This document shows, one piece after another, positions 1-9,193 of a stretch of 64,000 bases of DNA. This stretch comes from Paenibacillus tritici (GTDB taxonomy: Bacteria; Bacillota; Bacilli; Paenibacillales; Paenibacillaceae): contig NZ_JABMKX010000001.1 of NCBI RefSeq assembly GCF_013204885.1, forward strand, positions 124,001 to 188,000, read 5' to 3'. Numbering within the stretch: the first letter of the stretch is position 1; each line of letters starts with the position of its first letter. Under the pieces are notes generated by a model, which made no database searches, was not told the origin of the DNA, and worked only from the letters and a program-made list of their open reading frames with translations. The translations under genes were made by a program, and so were the position numbers.

Positions 1-156
1 TTTGTCAAAGCAGGCTTGTCTGCCCACGCTGCGCCGCGCGAGATTGAATTCAAGGATAAGCTGCCCAAGACCCGGTCCGGCAAAATTATGCGCCGTGTCC
101 TGAAGGCCTGGGAGCTGCATCTGCCGGAAGGCGATCTGTCTACCATCGAGGACTGA
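1..156 (+). CDS. acsA: Acetyl-CoA synthetase, C-terminal end (partial)
   Basis: Only the last 51 codons are in the window, open from base 1 to a TGA at 154-156. The peptide contains [12 protein letters not shown], the C-terminal signature of AMP-forming acetate-CoA ligases. The Lys of SGK is the residue needed for adenylation and is the usual target of regulatory acetylation in this family. The enzyme makes acetyl-CoA from acetate, ATP and CoA in the cytoplasm. In Bacillus subtilis acsA lies close to rpsD and a GGDEF gene, as here, which supports the assignment. A strong hairpin follows about 95 bp after the stop. Confidence 0.88.
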   Translation, partial: FVKAGLSAHAAPREIEFKDKLPKTRSGKIMRRVLKAWELHLPEGDLSTIED

Positions 157-249
157 TGATATATTCTTAATCTTGCATCTCTTTATTTTTGAGCTGGATC
201 AACGTAAGCACCTGGATGGACGCTAAGCAGCAATGGATCAAAAACAGAA

Positions 250-293
250 AGCAGCGATTCACTCTCGTTATTGGAGTGAATCGCTGCTTTTTT
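250..293. terminator. Bidirectional intrinsic terminator between acsA and the class A PBP gene
   Basis: A perfect 14-bp inverted repeat (251-264 with 274-287, starting GCAGCGATTCACTC) is followed by a T run on the + strand. It is preceded by an A-rich stretch, so it can also act on the minus strand. It sits between two convergent genes. Confidence 0.9.
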
Positions 294-341
294 GACGTTC
301 GAAGCTTTTGAGAATTTTGAGCATCTGACTTGTGGCAACCC

Positions 342-3293
342 TTATCCTCCGGTATTGCCGGCAGGCTTATTGGTGGCTTTCCCGCCAGTGTTAGTGCTGC
401 CATTGCCGCTGTTCCCCCCGGCGCCGTTAGTTCCGCCGCCTAAGGGAGCGGGTTCATTGTTAGCAGTTGGCTGAACAATGATCATGCCGGGGTCCTCGGT
501 CTTCTCCGGGATGATTCCGGGGTCCGGTGTCGGCGGAGTGACCGGAGGCTGTTCCGGAGAAGGCGTTGGCTCCGGGGTAGGCTTAGTGCCGCCAGCTATA
601 ACGCTGGAGGCCGTCTCGTGCCCGGCTACGTCCACCGCTGCAACATAGAAGCTGGCGCTTACACCGGCTGGTGTTCCAGGCTTGAAGACGGTACTTTCTC
701 CAGCCGAGAGAACGTCCTGCTTTTTGAAGGAACCGCCGTTAAGGGAACGGTACAGACGGTAGCCAACCACATCGGGAGAACCGCTTGGAGTGAAGGTGAC
801 TACAGCCTTGCCGCTGCTGTAAGAGACCATTACTTCTCCGGGAGCGCTTGGTCCGTTGCCGTCATCCACCCGTGGATCGACCTCGGAAGGGTAGTCGGTT
901 TTGGCATCCCGCGGCATGTAGTAACTGAGTGATTCGTGTGACCTCATAGCCGGGAAGGCTGCACGCAGCTCTTTTACCAGCTCCTGAATGGGTTTCTCGC
1001 GCTTGACTACGATCTTCTCCTTCAGGAAATCCTCAGGAGTGCCTTCGAGGGGAATGTAATTCACCCCATTGTAAGTGATATACCTGGCCTTGGAAATACC
1101 GTCGTCACTCTCTGTAGGGACAAATTTCGCATTGAACAGATCCGTTGTATATCTGTCCGTCAGCCTGGAAGGCTTCTTGCCGCTGTAAGCAGAGACTGTC
1201 GCTTTGACGATACCCTCGGGCTTGGAGAATTCCTTCGTTACAAACAGCTCAGGACGCTTGTCGATTACAGTATTCATAACTTTGGTCCACAAGGTCTGCG
1301 CTTGACGTTTCTGTGAATCACCCTGGAGTGTGTTGATCTGCTCTTTGTAGCCCACCCATATACCGAGTGTGACATCCGGAGAGTAACCCATGAACCAGAC
1401 ATCCCCGTAGTTCTGGGTGGAACCGGTCTTGCCGACAATCGGCACGTCTTTGAAATGCTTGTAATTCCTCTTCACCGTACTTGCCGTACCGTCAGTTATT
1501 ACAGTACGCAGCATATCAGTCATCAGATAAGCCGTCTGTTTGGAGAAGACCTGCTCCGGATTAACTTTATGCTGGTAGACGATTTTACCTTGCGAGTCCA
1601 CGATCTTCTCGATCATATACGCATCCGTGAAGGCACCCTGATTGCCGATGGAGGCATAGGCATTGGTTAGCTCTTCCACCGAAACCCCGTAACGCAGCCC
1701 CCCGATAACCCCGGTCTGTGCGTTATAGTCATTCTCCTCTATAGTAGTGATCCCCAGCTTCTTGGAGAAGGCCCAGGCTTTCTCGATCCCGACCTTGTCA
1801 TTGAACAGCTTAAGGGCCGGGAGGTTCAGGGATTTGTTCAAGGCATACCGGGCGGTAACCAGACCCTGATAGCGGTTGTTGGCATTCTTGGGAATATGGT
1901 AACCTTTGCCCCCATCCTTCATAACTACAGGTGCATCGTCCAGAATACCGGCAGGCTGAATCAGTCCTGCATCCAGCGCAGGCAGATAGGCTGCGATCGG
2001 CTTCATCGTAGAGCCGGGCTGGCGGATCATTTGGGTAGCGTAGTTCATTTGCTCGATGTTGAAGTCGCGTCCTTCGATCATGCCGAGGATCGCTCCGGTC
2101 TTATTGTTAATCATAATGCCGGCCGTCTGTTCCTTGCCTCTGGCCTTACTGTCCTTCGTGAAGTTACTGCTGTCTTCGGAGATGGTGTGCATGGCACTGT
2201 ACACTTTCTTATCAATGGTAGTGTAGACCCGGTAGCCGCCGGTCATTAGCTGCTGGCGGGCTTCCTCCAGAAGCTGAGCAGAATTGGATGTGCTGGCAGT
2301 ATTGCTGGCGGCGTTCTCTTCCTTCAGTTTGAGCAGGATTTCAGACGCCTTGCGTTCAGTCTCCATCATAAGATAAGGGAAGGTGGCATAAGCCTTCTTC
2401 GTATGTGGAGCAAGGGAGCCCTTGATGTCGAAGAGCAGGGCTTCATCGTACTGGGAGGTGGTAATCTTGTTCTCCTCCAGCATCCGCCGCAGTACGAGCC
2501 GCTGACGGTCCATCGCCCGTCCGAAGGCCGTCTCGTTGAATTCGCCCACACCATTGAACGCGGAGTACTTAGAAGGGAGCTGAGGCAGACCCGCGAGGTA
2601 TGCCGCTTGGGCCACGTTCAGCTTCTCCAGATCATTAATGCCGAAGATGCCCTTGGCGGCAGCCTTGATGCCGAATACATTATAGCCGTTGGAACCGTTC
2701 CCGAAAGGAACCTTGTTTAAATAAGCCGTTAATATTTCCTGCTTGGACAAGAAACGCTCCAGCCGCAGGGACAGCAGGATTTCCTTCACCTTACGGTCTT
2801 CCGTACGGTCCAGGTTCAGGAACACGCGCCGTGCAAGCTGCTGGGTAAGAGTGCTTCCCCCGGTCTGAGTGGATTCATTCAGCACCTTTTGCTTGACGGC
2901 CCGCAGGGTGCCGCTGACATCCACCCCTTTATGATTGTAGAAATTATTGTCCTCTATAGCGAGAACGGCATCAATCACAAGCTGTGGAATATCGTTGAAT
3001 TCAATAATTCTGCGGTCTTCTTCCGTCCGGAGCTGGCCGATCGGCTGCCCGTCACTGAAGTAGGCAAAGCCGGTAATGGCATTCAGTCCAACTTGCTGCT
3101 GGATCAATTCTTCAGTCCGGACCGGATCATCCTTCACTATCGAAGTGACGTACCCTGCAACGGCGCCTCCGGCAAACAGAAAGCCGAGTATACCGAGTAT
3201 GAACATCCACTTCACGACTGAACCGAACCTGCGGAGCCAGGATCTGCGCGGTGGACGCTGTTTTGCGGTCTTCTTTTTGTTCTCCTCAACCAT
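342..3293 (-). CDS. ponA: Class A penicillin-binding protein (PBP1 type)
   Basis: Bifunctional peptidoglycan synthase of 983 residues. It has a basic cytoplasmic N-terminus and one membrane segment near residues 28-50. The glycosyltransferase domain carries EDNNFYNHKGVD from Glu114 and TGGSTLTQQLAR around 144-155. The transpeptidase domain has the three hallmark motifs: STMK at 428-431 (Ser428 is the nucleophile), SLN at 488-490 and KTG at 622-624. A fibronectin type III-like segment lies near 800-890, and the last 90 or so residues are a low-complexity Pro/Thr then Gly/Asn/Thr tail. The ATG at 3293 has an AAAGGAGGA ribosome binding site at the right distance. It is convergent with acsA and probably monocistronic. 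Confidence 0.95.
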   Translation of the reverse strand: MVEENKKKTAKQRPPRRSWLRRFGSVVKWMFILGILGFLFAGGAVAGYVTSIVKDDPVRTEELIQQQVGLNAITGFAYFSDGQPIGQLRTEEDRRIIEFNDIPQLVIDAVLAIEDNNFYNHKGVDVSGTLRAVKQKVLNESTQTGGSTLTQQLARRVFLNLDRTEDRKVKEILLSLRLERFLSKQEILTAYLNKVPFGNGSNGYNVFGIKAAAKGIFGINDLEKLNVAQAAYLAGLPQLPSKYSAFNGVGEFNETAFGRAMDRQRLVLRRMLEENKITTSQYDEALLFDIKGSLAPHTKKAYATFPYLMMETERKASEILLKLKEENAASNTASTSNSAQLLEEARQQLMTGGYRVYTTIDKKVYSAMHTISEDSSNFTKDSKARGKEQTAGIMINNKTGAILGMIEGRDFNIEQMNYATQMIRQPGSTMKPIAAYLPALDAGLIQPAGILDDAPVVMKDGGKGYHIPKNANNRYQGLVTARYALNKSLNLPALKLFNDKVGIEKAWAFSKKLGITTIEENDYNAQTGVIGGLRYGVSVEELTNAYASIGNQGAFTDAYMIEKIVDSQGKIVYQHKVNPEQVFSKQTAYLMTDMLRTVITDGTASTVKRNYKHFKDVPIVGKTGSTQNYGDVWFMGYSPDVTLGIWVGYKEQINTLQGDSQKRQAQTLWTKVMNTVIDKRPELFVTKEFSKPEGIVKATVSAYSGKKPSRLTDRYTTDLFNAKFVPTESDDGISKARYITYNGVNYIPLEGTPEDFLKEKIVVKREKPIQELVKELRAAFPAMRSHESLSYYMPRDAKTDYPSEVDPRVDDGNGPSAPGEVMVSYSSGKAVVTFTPSGSPDVVGYRLYRSLNGGSFKKQDVLSAGESTVFKPGTPAGVSASFYVAAVDVAGHETASSVIAGGTKPTPEPTPSPEQPPVTPPTPDPGIIPEKTEDPGMIIVQPTANNEPAPLGGGTNGAGGNSGNGSTNTGGKATNKPAGNTGG

Positions 3294-3302
3294 CGACGAT
3301 AA

Positions 3303-3327
3303 TCCTCCTTTTAACGGAACTATTATA
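3303..3327 (-). promoter_or_regulatory. Likely -10 box and ribosome binding site of the PBP gene
   Basis: On the minus strand a perfect TATAAT (3322-3327) lies just before AAAGGAGG (3303-3312) and the start codon. No convincing -35 box at normal spacing was found, so the promoter call rests on the -10 alone. Confidence 0.4.
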
Positions 3328-3411
3328 GCACAATTTGGCGATTTTGAATGCGCTTCTGCTGCAGAGGATTTTCAGCTGGGGCGTATGCATCATATAATTC
3401 CCTTATATTTG

Positions 3412-3447
3412 AACAAAAAAAGCTCCCGGATAAAAATCCGGAAGCTT
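3412..3447 (-). terminator. Intrinsic terminator of rpsD
   Basis: On the minus strand an 11-bp stem (AGCTTCCGGAT with ATCCGGGAGCT, one G-T pair) is followed by seven T residues, 30 bp after the rpsD stop. Confidence 0.9.
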
Positions 3448-3474
3448 TGATCAGATTCTGCTTGCAGCGGAATC

Positions 3475-4074
3475 TTAACGGTTGTAGAACTCGACGATTT
3501 GCTTCTCATCGATATCCTGGGACAGCTCGGCACGTTCAGGCAAACGAAGGAATTTACCTTCGAACGATCCGTCAGCATATTCCAGATAACCTGGAAGGTG
3601 GGAGCGGTTGTCCAGAGCTTCTTTGATAGAACCCATAGCGCGGCTTCTTTCGCGAAGTCCGATAACGTCGCCCACGCTTACGCGGTAAGAAGCGATGTCA
3701 ACTTTTTTGCCGTTAACGGTTACGTGGCCGTGGGATACCAACTGGCGTGCGCCTGCACGGGAGTTAGCAAATCCAAGACGGTAAACCAGGTTGTCCAGGC
3801 GGCTCTCAAGCAAGAACATGAAGTTTTCGCCCGCGATACCCTGAAGCTTTTGTGCTTTGGTGAAAAGAGTTTTAAACTGCTTTTCGCCCAAGCCGTACAT
3901 GTGACGCAGTTTTTGTTTTTCCAAAAGCTGCATTCCGTAGTTACTTACTTTTCTGCGTTGGTTAGCGCCGTGCTGTCCTGGTGGGAAAGGGCGTTTCAGG
4001 TCTTTGCCTGTACCGCTTAGGGAAATGCCCAGACGGCGGCTGAGTTTGAATTTAGGTCCGGTGTAACGTGCCAT
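3475..4074 (-). CDS. rpsD: 30S ribosomal protein S4
   Basis: Protein of 199 residues that starts [16 protein letters not shown], the typical S4 N-terminus. The S4 RNA-binding domain lies in the second half (about 90-155), with [13 protein letters not shown] and [18 protein letters not shown]4 is a primary 16S rRNA binder that nucleates 30S assembly. In Firmicutes it represses its own mRNA through a leader. The gene stands alone with its own promoter, a long structured leader and a terminator, as in Bacillus subtilis. No Cys zinc-knuckle is visible near the N-terminus, so this is the zinc-free form. Confidence 0.98.
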   Translation of the reverse strand: MARYTGPKFKLSRRLGISLSGTGKDLKRPFPPGQHGANQRRKVSNYGMQLLEKQKLRHMYGLGEKQFKTLFTKAQKLQGIAGENFMFLLESRLDNLVYRLGFANSRAGARQLVSHGHVTVNGKKVDIASYRVSVGDVIGLRERSRAMGSIKEALDNRSHLPGYLEYADGSFEGKFLRLPERAELSQDIDEKQIVEFYNR

Positions 4075-4263
4075 TATAGTAGACTCCTTTTAATTAAGAA
4101 AATTTATTGTAGGGCCTATTTGCGCCGCAATTCGTATCCGTGAAAGCGTTAAATGGTTTCACACTGCACAGGGAAGTTCAGCCGCTGCCCTGGCAGTAAC
4201 GAAATGCGTAGAGGGTGACACAACGTTACGCCCAATTAAGACTTGTTACAGTCTTGTTCAACA
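4075..4263 (-). promoter_or_regulatory. rpsD 5' leader, candidate S4 autoregulatory RNA
   Basis: About 190 nt lie between the predicted transcription start and rpsD. The leader can form at least three stems: GTAACG with CGTTAC (4196-4201 and 4224-4229), CAGGG with CCCTG (4169-4173 and 4188-4192), and GTGAAA with TTTCAC (4140-4145 and 4157-4162). S4-binding leaders upstream of rpsD are established in Bacillus subtilis. That this one binds S4 is inference from position and structure. Confidence 0.6.
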
Positions 4264-4269
4264 ATAAAT

Positions 4270-4297
4270 ATTATATGAAAATGACAGTCAAAGTCAA
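4270..4297 (-). promoter_or_regulatory. Sigma-A promoter of rpsD
   Basis: On the minus strand TTGACT (4292-4297) and a perfect TATAAT (4270-4275) are separated by 16 bp. Nothing else coding is seen between this promoter and the diguanylate cyclase start at 4519. Confidence 0.8.
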
Positions 4298-4518
4298 GCG
4301 CAAGTTAAAAGAGTTTTTGTCTTTCTTTGTCGTTAGTACTTTGGTCCTAAAAAAAATCCCGGTTTTGCGGAAAATATGATGCAATACCTAAGGAAAGGGA
4401 GTAAAATATAGCTAATTGGATGTTATCGGAAAATGTGATTTCAAATATCCTTACTATATAGAATCAGGGGGCGTGCTCCGGCCCTGGCCTGATTGAAGAT
4501 GCAAAGGGGGTCCTCTTT

Positions 4519-6525
4519 ATGTCAGAGCAGGAGGCATACGGTCATAAGGATATGGACAGCCGTATGCTGTTACAGGACAAGAGGCATTCTGGCGGTGGAT
4601 CGGAAGATCCCGCCGCCTGGCTGCGGGAGACGGATATCGTATCTCACGATTTCCCTTATGCAGCCAGCTTGATTGCCGATAGTTTCAGAGAGTGGCGGGG
4701 ACAGGGAGTGCCCTCCTTCACGGAGAGCTGGAGCTGGTGTGTGCTGAATTTTGAAGGTGACTGGATTGAATCTGACTCTGAATTCCGGCAGGGGCGCTGG
4801 AGATCAGAGTGGGAGGCGGCAGCCGGAAGCTGCTTGCAGACAGGCAGTATACATATTGCTGAGACCGTGGACGAAGGACAAGCCTATACATTACTGGCTT
4901 TGCCCATATTTACGCGCGGGCACGGAGAAATATTTGCGGTCCTTGGCTGCAGAATGCCGGCTGAGCAGTACGACATGGGCGGAAGACATACGGCAGAAGC
5001 CATGTCAATGCACTTCCAGACCTGCTTTTATCATACATTTGAACATGTATTTGTCTCGGACCTTGCAGGTGTGCATCTGCATGCCGAACGGGAGGGCAGC
5101 CGCCGGTCGCTGCTTTTTCAGATTGTCCAGCGCATGCATGACAACATTGATGTGGATGCCGTGCTGACAGAGGTCATTGACAGCATTGCGGCGATGTATC
5201 CGGGGGCACGGCTGGATCTGTTCATGTCCCAGGACCACCGCAGCACTCATCCGCAGGTCAAGCCGCTTCCGCGGCAATGGGCAAGCAATGATGTCTGTGC
5301 CAGAGCGTTCAAGGACGGGAAGGTGATCCTTCACACCGGGCGTGAAGACAACGCGACAGTTGAGGTAGGGCTTCCGCTCGGCGGCAAGCAGGGGGTCTAC
5401 GGTGTATTTCATATGCTGCTGGACAAGCGCTCCTTCCACGAACTGGATCTGAGCTTTCTGTCCATGGTCGCCGATACAGCGGGCACCGCCTTCGAGAATG
5501 CGAAGCTGTATGAGCGCTCCAACCAGCTCATCAGAGAGCTGCGCATGAGCAATGAGCTTACCCAGCGGCTCAATCAGAGCCTGCGTCTGGGCGATATTTT
5601 TCAGTTTGCCTTTGAAGAGCTGCTGGCTATGTTCGAAGCGGATTACTGCTGCATTCTGCATAAGAATGAAGAACGCGGCGGCCTGGAGGTCATTGCCTGC
5701 AATCATCTCCCGCTGCTGGGTGAACTGGTTGAAACCGGGCAGGGACTCGGCAGCAAGGTATACGGCTCAGGAGAGCCGCTGCTCATGTCCGATTATAAAT
5801 ATGCGGTCGGGCAGACTTCGGCGCTAATGGATGCTACCGGTTCACAGTCGCTGATCGCAACCCCGCTATGTGTTGGCGGTGAGGTCCGGGGGGCTATTAT
5901 GCTTGCACATAAGGAGGCCCATTTCTTCTCTTATGACAGCTACAGGCTGCTGCAGGCGATGGCAGGCCATATCGGGCTGGCTGTCGGGAATGCCAGGCTG
6001 CACGCTGAAGTGCGCCGTCTCGCCAACCGTGATACGCTGACAGGACTTTTCGCCCGGCACTATCTGGATGAAGAGATCAAGCAGCGGCAGTCCAAGGATT
6101 TCTGCGGAACGCTGATTGTTGTGGACATTGACCAGTTCAAGATGGTCAATGATACCTATGGGCACCAGAAGGGTGACAAGATCCTGCGACAGGTCAGCGA
6201 AATCGTCAAATCCTCGATCCGTCAGGGGGATGTTGCCGCCAGATGGGGCGGAGAAGAGCTTGCCGTGTATCTGCCCCAGCTTGGAGTCCAGCAGGCAGTA
6301 TTCGTGGGCGAGCGTATCCGCAAGCGGGTGATGGGCGAGACAGAGCCTTGCGTGACCGTATCCTGCGGGATTGCCGAGTGGAGCTGGACCGATGAGCGGG
6401 TGAGCGTGGAATCGCTGTTCTACCGGGCGGATATGGCACTGTATGAAGCCAAGAACAACGGGCGCAATCAGGTAGTGATTGATAACAAAATGCTGGAGAA
6501 CACCTCGAAGAATCCTTGGGCATAG
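4519..6525 (+). CDS. dgcP: GAF-GGDEF diguanylate cyclase
   Basis: Cytoplasmic protein of 668 residues with no membrane segment. The N-terminal two thirds look like two GAF-type sensor modules (about 190-330 and 345-495). A GGDEF domain follows, starting near DTLTGL at 505. The active-site loop is GGEEL (577-581), an accepted active variant, and VVDIDQFK at 534-541 supplies metal ligands. An RxxD inhibitory site (RQGD, 568-571) lies exactly five residues before the GG pair, so product feedback by c-di-GMP is likely. The start has an AAAGGGGG ribosome binding site. Bacillus subtilis has a GAF-GGDEF gene (dgcP, former ytrP) beside rpsD, and I take this as the ortholog. The signal sensed by the GAF modules cannot be read from sequence. 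Confidence 0.88.
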   Translation: MSEQEAYGHKDMDSRMLLQDKRHSGGGSEDPAAWLRETDIVSHDFPYAASLIADSFREWRGQGVPSFTESWSWCVLNFEGDWIESDSEFRQGRWRSEWEAAAGSCLQTGSIHIAETVDEGQAYTLLALPIFTRGHGEIFAVLGCRMPAEQYDMGGRHTAEAMSMHFQTCFYHTFEHVFVSDLAGVHLHAEREGSRRSLLFQIVQRMHDNIDVDAVLTEVIDSIAAMYPGARLDLFMSQDHRSTHPQVKPLPRQWASNDVCARAFKDGKVILHTGREDNATVEVGLPLGGKQGVYGVFHMLLDKRSFHELDLSFLSMVADTAGTAFENAKLYERSNQLIRELRMSNELTQRLNQSLRLGDIFQFAFEELLAMFEADYCCILHKNEERGGLEVIACNHLPLLGELVETGQGLGSKVYGSGEPLLMSDYKYAVGQTSALMDATGSQSLIATPLCVGGEVRGAIMLAHKEAHFFSYDSYRLLQAMAGHIGLAVGNARLHAEVRRLANRDTLTGLFARHYLDEEIKQRQSKDFCGTLIVVDIDQFKMVNDTYGHQKGDKILRQVSEIVKSSIRQGDVAARWGGEELAVYLPQLGVQQAVFVGERIRKRVMGETEPCVTVSCGIAEWSWTDERVSVESLFYRADMALYEAKNNGRNQVVIDNKMLENTSKNPWA

Positions 6526-6546
6526 ACCTGGGGATTCTTTTATTTT
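6508..6546 (+). terminator. Intrinsic terminator overlapping the dgcP stop codon
   Basis: AAGAATCC (6508-6515) pairs with GGATTCTT (6532-6539) and is followed by a T-rich tract. The stem begins inside the last codons of dgcP. Confidence 0.75.
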
Positions 6547-6638
6547 TGTGGGGTGGATTCGCGTATAAGCCCAGCATTCAAGGAGACCCTAGGAAGAATG
6601 TATGTATACCCGCTTATTGCAGAAAGGGCTTGGTTGCC

Positions 6639-7502
6639 ATGATGAAATTGCTGCGGCTGCGCACGGGAATCCTGATATTGCTGATGCTCTGTGTTCTTCC
6701 GTTCACCGGGTGCGCGGTTATGAAAGACAAACCGGCGGCGGAGGACCTAAGTCTAGTTATGGCCGGTATGGATGGCAGCGACGGCGTATCCTTTGAAGGA
6801 GCGGCTGCTCTGCTGGTCGGCGGCAAGGCGGTCCCGGAATCTTCGATCTACTATGGGGGCAAGGTGGCAGATCATAACAAGATCAGCCTGTATTCCCTCC
6901 TGCCGGACGGGGGCCATCCCGCTTCTGCGGCAGAGTCCGGTCCGCATCCGCTCGGGCAAGGCCCGGGAGAGGCTCCGGTCTATTATACCCGGCTGGTGAA
7001 GGAAGACGGTACATGGACGATGAAGCAGGGCTCCCCGGCCTTGGCCGGGAGCAATCCGCTGGAGGCATTGAACCCGCTGCGGCAGCTGGAGGACCTGGAG
7101 AGGCTGGATAAGAAGGTGACCGAGGAAGCGGGAAGCGCACGGGGAACCCGGGTCCTGCGGATTGAGCTGACGGCAGAGGCGGCGCGCAGTCAGCTCTCGG
7201 CAGAGCTGGAACGCGAGATGCAGGCGATACGTCCGGTTGCCGGGAGCGGGGCAGTTACGGCTGCTGGCACGCACGCTGAGGCGCTGGAAGCAAAGACTGC
7301 ATTATGGGAGCAGAAGCAGTCAGAGCTGCAGCAGAGACTGGATCAGGCAGATATCCGGACGATTTATTACCTCAAGGTAGATCCGAAGCGGAATCTGCCT
7401 GCACGGCTGACCTGGAACCGCACCCTAACCTATCTCGGCAAGGCAGGAACGACCACTGAAGAGACCTATATCACCCAGGTTGATTTCTATGGTTATCAAT
7501 GA
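6639..7502 (+). CDS. Predicted lipoprotein of unknown function
   Basis: Protein of 287 residues. The ATG at 6639 is preferred: it is preceded by AAAGGG at 10-nt spacing and starts a textbook lipoprotein signal (MMKLLRLR, a Leu/Ile-rich core, lipobox FTGC). The frame is open further upstream, but that part overlaps the dgcP terminator. The mature part is soluble, rich in Ala, Glu and Leu, with a probable coiled segment (about 160-240, LERLDKKVTEEAG through EQKQSELQQRLDQ) and a C-terminal segment that looks like beta strands (YYLKVDPKRNLPARLTWNRT). I do not recognise a family. The likely location is the outer face of the membrane. It is separated from dgcP by a terminator, so common regulation is not implied. 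Confidence 0.75.
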   Translation: MMKLLRLRTGILILLMLCVLPFTGCAVMKDKPAAEDLSLVMAGMDGSDGVSFEGAAALLVGGKAVPESSIYYGGKVADHNKISLYSLLPDGGHPASAAESGPHPLGQGPGEAPVYYTRLVKEDGTWTMKQGSPALAGSNPLEALNPLRQLEDLERLDKKVTEEAGSARGTRVLRIELTAEAARSQLSAELEREMQAIRPVAGSGAVTAAGTHAEALEAKTALWEQKQSELQQRLDQADIRTIYYLKVDPKRNLPARLTWNRTLTYLGKAGTTTEETYITQVDFYGYQ

Positions 7503-7523
7503 GTATTCGCTTCCCGTAATGGC

Positions 7524-7551
7524 TTGCGCTCTATAGCAGGCGTGCTACAAT
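7524..7551 (+). promoter_or_regulatory. Likely promoter of the M29 aminopeptidase gene
   Basis: TTGCGC (7524-7529) and TACAAT (7546-7551) are 16 bp apart and lie 47 bp before the start codon. Confidence 0.5.
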
Positions 7552-7597
7552 ATAACGGTATGTTTATTTTCTGTATCAGGAAGGAAGAGAGAGAAAG

Positions 7598-8713
7598 ATG
7601 AATGATCCCCGGATTCAAAAGCTGGCGGCGAACCTTGTAGGTTATTCCGTAAATGTTCAGCCCGGCGAGAATGTACTCGTCGAAATGATCGGCAGTGAGA
7701 GAGATTTGATCAAAGCCGTTGTGGAGGAAGTGGGCAAAGCCGGAGGCAGTGCATTTGTACAGCTGACCGACCGTACCGTTCTGCGCAGTATGCTCAAATA
7801 TGCAACACCTGAAGGAATGAAGGCTTGGGCAGACATCGACCTGAACCGGATGAAGCAGATGGACTGCTATATCGGCATCCGTGCCGGTGAGAATGTCAAT
7901 GATCTGTCCGATGTGCCGGAAGAGAACATGAAGCTCTACAATTCCCTGTATTCCCACCCGGTACATAGCGAAGAGCGCGTCAAGCACACTAAATGGGTGG
8001 TTCTGCGCTACCCTAACGCCAGCATGGCCCAGCTTGCCAATACGAGCACTGAGGCCTTCGAGGACTTTTATTTTGAAGTCTGTAATCTGGATTATGCCAA
8101 AATGGACAAGGCCCAGGATTCGCTGGCTGAGCTTATGCGCAGAACCGACAAGGTGCGTATCTCCGGTCCCGGAACCGATCTCACCTTCTCCATCAAGGGA
8201 ATCGGGGCTGAGAAATGCTCCGGCCAAAAAAACATTCCGGACGGGGAAGTTTACAGCGCTCCTGTGCGTGATTCGGTAAATGGAACGATCAGCTATAATG
8301 CTGCGTCGATCTATAACGGCGTGACCTTCGAGAATGTGAAGTTTACGTTCGAGAACGGCCGGATCGTGGAGGCTTCCAGCAATGATACGCCGCGCCTGAA
8401 TGAAATTCTGGATTCCGACGACGGCGCGCGCCATATCGGCGAGTTCGCCATCGGCTTCAACCCGTATATTCTTCATCCCATGAAGGATATTCTGTTCGAC
8501 GAGAAGATTGCCGGCAGCCTGCACTTTACGCCGGGCCAGGCTTATGATGTGACCGACAACGGCAACCGTTCGTCCATTCACTGGGACCTGGTGCTCATTC
8601 AGCGTCCTGATTACGGCGGCGGAGAGATCTACTTCGATGATGTGCTGATCCGCAAGGATGGAATTTTTGTACTGCCGGAGCTGGAAGGTCTGAATCCGGA
8701 GAACCTGAAATAA
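7598..8713 (+). CDS. ampS: M29 family metalloaminopeptidase
   Basis: Protein of 371 residues that matches the M29 (aminopeptidase T/AmpS) family along its whole length. It begins MNDPRIQKLAANLVGYSVNVQPGENV and carries RVKHTKWVVLRYPNASMAQLA and RISGPGTDLTF. The metal-binding C-terminal half includes IGEFAIGFNP and SSIHWDLVLIQRP. These enzymes are cobalt- or zinc-dependent cytoplasmic exopeptidases that remove N-terminal residues, probably in peptide turnover. The ATG has an AGGAAGGA ribosome binding site. The gene has its own promoter and appears monocistronic. Confidence 0.92.
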   Translation: MNDPRIQKLAANLVGYSVNVQPGENVLVEMIGSERDLIKAVVEEVGKAGGSAFVQLTDRTVLRSMLKYATPEGMKAWADIDLNRMKQMDCYIGIRAGENVNDLSDVPEENMKLYNSLYSHPVHSEERVKHTKWVVLRYPNASMAQLANTSTEAFEDFYFEVCNLDYAKMDKAQDSLAELMRRTDKVRISGPGTDLTFSIKGIGAEKCSGQKNIPDGEVYSAPVRDSVNGTISYNAASIYNGVTFENVKFTFENGRIVEASSNDTPRLNEILDSDDGARHIGEFAIGFNPYILHPMKDILFDEKIAGSLHFTPGQAYDVTDNGNRSSIHWDLVLIQRPDYGGGEIYFDDVLIRKDGIFVLPELEGLNPENLK

Positions 8714-8851
8714 AATGATATAAAAGCGGTGAGCAACGAAACGCACAGGCTTGTTTTTAAGAAACACCTTGCGTGGGTAAGCGGATTCAATGTATCATGG
8801 AATTGGTTACAGATGAACATAAGTTCATAATCAAGTTGCGGAGGGATTCCT

Positions 8852-9094
8852 ATGTCCAACAATGCGGCAATCGTGGATATTGCACAGACAGCAAGCCAGT
8901 TTAACTCATCTATCGTTCTTCAAGCGGACAACAAGTACATTGATGTCAAGAGCATCCTTGGCTTGTTCACTACCCTGGTATCCAGCCAAAGCTACGAACT
9001 GCACGTACATGGAACAGATGCTGAGGCAGCCAAGAAAGCTATGAGCGAAGTTTTTGCCAAACACAATTTGAATTTCACTGTAGTAGCAGAGTAA
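8852..9094 (+). CDS. HPr-like protein lacking the active-site histidine
   Basis: Protein of 80 residues that aligns with HPr from about residue 20 of the classical protein onward: QTASQFNSSIVLQADNKYI is followed by DVKSILGLF. The segment that holds His15 in HPr is absent, so it cannot pass phosphate from enzyme I to PTS transporters. Ser34 in KSILG sits where HPr Ser46, the target of HPr kinase, lies. This recalls Bacillus Crh, which lost His15 but kept Ser46 and acts with CcpA; the loss here is larger because the first strand is missing. The ATG follows a GGAGGG ribosome binding site, so the short N-terminus is real. A regulatory or structural role is inference. Confidence 0.8.
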   Translation: MSNNAAIVDIAQTASQFNSSIVLQADNKYIDVKSILGLFTTLVSSQSYELHVHGTDAEAAKKAMSEVFAKHNLNFTVVAE

Positions 9095-9193
9095 TTTAAG
9101 ATTTCCCTAAGACGTCTGGCCCTGCGGCTGGGCGTCTTTGCTGTGAATAACGTTGTTTTTGCAGGAACTTCGGGAATAACCATAACTGAAATC

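Noticed and set aside
4360..4450. Direct repeat GGAAAATATGAT / GGAAAATGTGAT upstream of dgcP
   Set aside because: Two short AT-rich matches about 60 bp apart without symmetry; could be chance, no regulator suggested.
7496..8767. Long minus-strand frame of 423 codons
   Set aside because: It lies wholly opposite the M29 aminopeptidase, which has a clear family match and ribosome binding site; high GC in third positions leaves the other strand open.
9095..9150. Terminator after the HPr-like gene
   Set aside because: AAGACG and CGTCTT can pair, but there is no clear T run, so I could not support it.
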